Below are positions 62,263 through 64,000 of a stretch of DNA of 64,000 nt, piece by piece. The notes beneath the pieces were generated by a model that worked only from the letters and a program-made list of their open reading frames with translations, was not told where the DNA came from and did not search any database. The stretch is from the NCBI GenBank assembly GCA_026419775.2, contig JAOPGA020000791.1, positions 1 to 64,000 on the forward strand. The letters are read 5' to 3'. This stretch comes from Acrasis kona. Taxonomy: Eukaryota; Heterolobosea; Eutetramitea; Acrasida; Acrasidae. The translations under genes were made by a program, and so were the position numbers. Each line of letters starts with the position of its first letter. The stretch's first letter is position 1.

Positions 62263-62773
62263 TTGTAAAAAAGAACAATGTATTGACCAGATGGCCGTTT
62301 TTACTTCATTGTTGTGAAGTAAAATCAATGAGCATTTTTATTATGAATGTACAGGTCTGGACTCAATCAATGCTTTAAAATAGCAGTATTCTATGACTAA
62401 ACTCAATCAATAATATCGAATTATTTAATAGTATTGAATTCCTAAATGACTTATAAATTATAGATTAGGTATTACAAATTTACCGAATCAAAATGATAGT
62501 GTTAAAATGAGGATGTACCAAAAAATAATCTTGAGAGAATAAAAATGTTGACTTGTAATCTTTATAGTATGATTGATTTTATCAGCGATTGTATCAACAA
62601 AATAGACAGGTGTTAAGCAGTTTAGAGAAGAGTTTGTAGATGGTATTTAGTAAGGTGATTTGGCGGAAATTATCAATCTTATACTCTGATCCTTTTTGTG
62701 TATCAGCCAGATTTGACCATCCTTCCATGACGCGGGGACTTGTTTGGAAGACATACAATCGTTGAAGAATTAA
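62263..62773. other. AT-rich spacer at the edge of the island
   Basis: About 510 bp without a recognisable gene. It ends at the 3' side of the squalene epoxidase gene. Confidence 0.5.
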
Positions 62774-64000
62774 TCAACAAGAGTCTTTATTTCTTTTAAA
62801 AATGTAAGGGGGAAATACAAATTTCAACAAACCCTCCTCTGCAATTAAGGGCCCAACTATCCACACTGCACTTTGAAGCAGTTGTATTGATTTATAGATA
62901 CCACCTAAAGTTGGAAAGGGTGCCAATTGATCCCAACATCCTACAAATGCAACACTAAAGAAATGAATTAACAAAACATATGGTGATTTGACGAGACCTG
63001 CCAGCAATCCAACAGGACCACTCTCACAAACACCACCAATCTTGAAATATCTTACAACACTACTTCTAATAAAAGAGACCATATTTCCATTTTTGGAGGA
63101 GCAATGGTTGGGTGCAAAAATAGCATACAAGGCATTGGCCAGAATATTAATTGTGGAAGAAACAGTTCTTCTCTTATGATAAAAAGCAGGGAGTATATTC
63201 TCTTCAACGTCCTCAAACACATCCAGGTCCTCAACCTTTGATAGCAAATCTCTGAGGAGCACAACGTCGCTCAATCCCACCGTCATTCCACCGCCCGTGA
63301 GCGCATGTCTGCAATTGAATGCGTCGCCTAGGAGCATGGCGCCCCTTAACTTGAAAACTGGTTGTGATGCCATTTCTCGGTTTGGAACGGTGCGAATGTC
63401 GCCCGACAATACGGTGTCGCGGTAATCTTGATGAATGCATTCTGGAAGCTGCGGCATGACTTCTTGTAAAAGATATTTTTGCATGTCTCCATTCGCAATG
63501 TTTGGTAATTTCTTCCCAGGGTAATCGACCAGCACTCGAACGTCCGTAGAGCTTATCGGGTACATTAGCACCGGCGATGGATCCACCATGAATACATTTC
63601 CTCTCCATTGGCACGGTAATTTGAGCGCGGCATTTTTCATCTTGAGACCGATAAAGTGACTGGGTATGATGGGCTTGGCATCATTTAAACATTTTGTAAG
63701 CGAGGAACCAGCTCCATTGGCTACAATGGTGAGAGAGGCTCTGACTTGAACGATGGTTCCATCGTCTCGTTGGTACGTGACGCCTCTGACGGTGCGCTTG
63801 TCACAATCTACGGCATCTTCTTCTATAAATTTCATCACCGTTCCTTGTACCATGGTACAATTTTCTTGTTTGGTAGCGTGCCTTCTCAAGTTCGAAACAA
63901 ACCTTCCGTAATGGAAGCTTCGTCCGTAAGGTTGCGAACCATCTGCATTTTCAGGGTATCTCAGGTCCACTTGCTGTCCATCGTAAAATACACCGTAACC
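62774..64000 (-). CDS. SQL/ERG1: Squalene epoxidase (squalene monooxygenase), 3' part
   Basis: The frame is open to the window edge (GYGVFYDGQQVDLRYPE), so the N-terminus with the first FAD motif lies outside. About 408 residues are visible. They include HYGRFVSNLRRH, VANGAGSSLTKCL (second FAD contact region), and the GD motif GDAFNCRHALTGGGMTVGLSDVVLL, which binds the FAD ribityl chain and is diagnostic of SQLE/ERG1. Hydrophobic helices near the C-terminus (LLIHFFSVAFVGCW, LLQSAVWIVGPLI) anchor it to the ER membrane. It converts squalene to 2,3-oxidosqualene, the oxygen-requiring first committed step of sterol synthesis. No intron is seen in this part. Confidence 0.95.
   Translation of the reverse strand, partial: GYGVFYDGQQVDLRYPENADGSQPYGRSFHYGRFVSNLRRHATKQENCTMVQGTVMKFIEEDAVDCDKRTVRGVTYQRDDGTIVQVRASLTIVANGAGSSLTKCLNDAKPIIPSHFIGLKMKNAALKLPCQWRGNVFMVDPSPVLMYPISSTDVRVLVDYPGKKLPNIANGDMQKYLLQEVMPQLPECIHQDYRDTVLSGDIRTVPNREMASQPVFKLRGAMLLGDAFNCRHALTGGGMTVGLSDVVLLRDLLSKVEDLDVFEDVEENILPAFYHKRRTVSSTINILANALYAIFAPNHCSSKNGNMVSFIRSSVVRYFKIGGVCESGPVGLLAGLVKSPYVLLIHFFSVAFVGCWDQLAPFPTLGGIYKSIQLLQSAVWIVGPLIAEEGLLKFVFPPYIFKRNKDSC

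Noticed and set aside
1-64000. CRISPR arrays, bacterial operons or Shine-Dalgarno signals
   Set aside because: No regularly spaced repeats with unique spacers were seen, and introns and Pol III tRNA genes show the sequence is eukaryotic.

Overview
The window looks like a nuclear contig from a unicellular eukaryote. Genes are densely packed and often only 7-100 bp apart. Spliceosomal introns are very short (about 36-49 nt where I could define both ends) with GT-AG borders, tRNA genes are Pol III type, and AATAAA-like signals follow many stops. A SAS-6-like protein (centriole/cilium lineage), HEI10 (meiosis), sedolisin, S1/P1 nuclease, many RGS-domain proteins and squalene epoxidase suggest a free-living amoeboid or flagellate protist. 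I cannot name the group from sequence alone. TGA, TAA and TAG all end host genes.

Positions 1-42.6 kb are ordinary gene-rich chromosome. In order: a partial gene; a roughly 3-kb gene-poor stretch with a decayed LINE tail; a 1,331-aa protein with duplicated PWWP-PHD modules and a C-terminal kinase; a possible Ig-fold transcription factor; tRNA-Gly and tRNA-Glu; sedolisin; MRPL47; tRNA-Arg; glutathione peroxidase; F-box/LRR; adenylate kinase; tRNA-Asn; an RGS-MAP3K fusion; a coiled-coil RING protein; a GnT-IV-like glycosyltransferase; glutaminase; eIF2-beta; HEI10; SAS-6-like; a CX9C protein; otubain; a UBE2Q-like/UFD1/UBX fusion; the mitochondrial phosphate carrier; a MAPK with a TNY activation motif; an S1/P1-nuclease/beta-lactamase-like/4-TM fusion; and an RGS-START fusion. 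Several of these are uncommon domain fusions around G-protein signalling, chromatin reading and Cdc48/ubiquitin work.

From 42.6 to about 62.7 kb the sequence becomes an AT-rich accessory island built from mobile elements. All ambiguous (N) bases of the window fall here. It contains a complete two-gene DNA transposon with a DUF7869-like transposase, 26-bp perfect inverted repeats and a candidate 4-bp target duplication (43726-47313). It also has a Harbinger-type (DDE_Tnp_4) transposase broken by one stop, a decayed Mutator-like element with 9-bp target duplications, a 5'-truncated LINE inserted in that element with a 17-bp target duplication, and a young Mutator-type element with identical 187-bp inverted repeats and a 9-bp target duplication. 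A Tc1/mariner scrap follows, then a cluster of small intronless ORFs (57.2-62.2 kb) with strong TATA boxes and one GIY-YIG-like ORF, which I could not assign. The window ends in the 3' part of squalene epoxidase on the minus strand.

The most unusual feature of the host part is that three of four tRNA genes carry unrelated 10-11-nt insertions in the D-loop while the rest of each cloverleaf is largely intact. These may be non-canonical tRNA introns.
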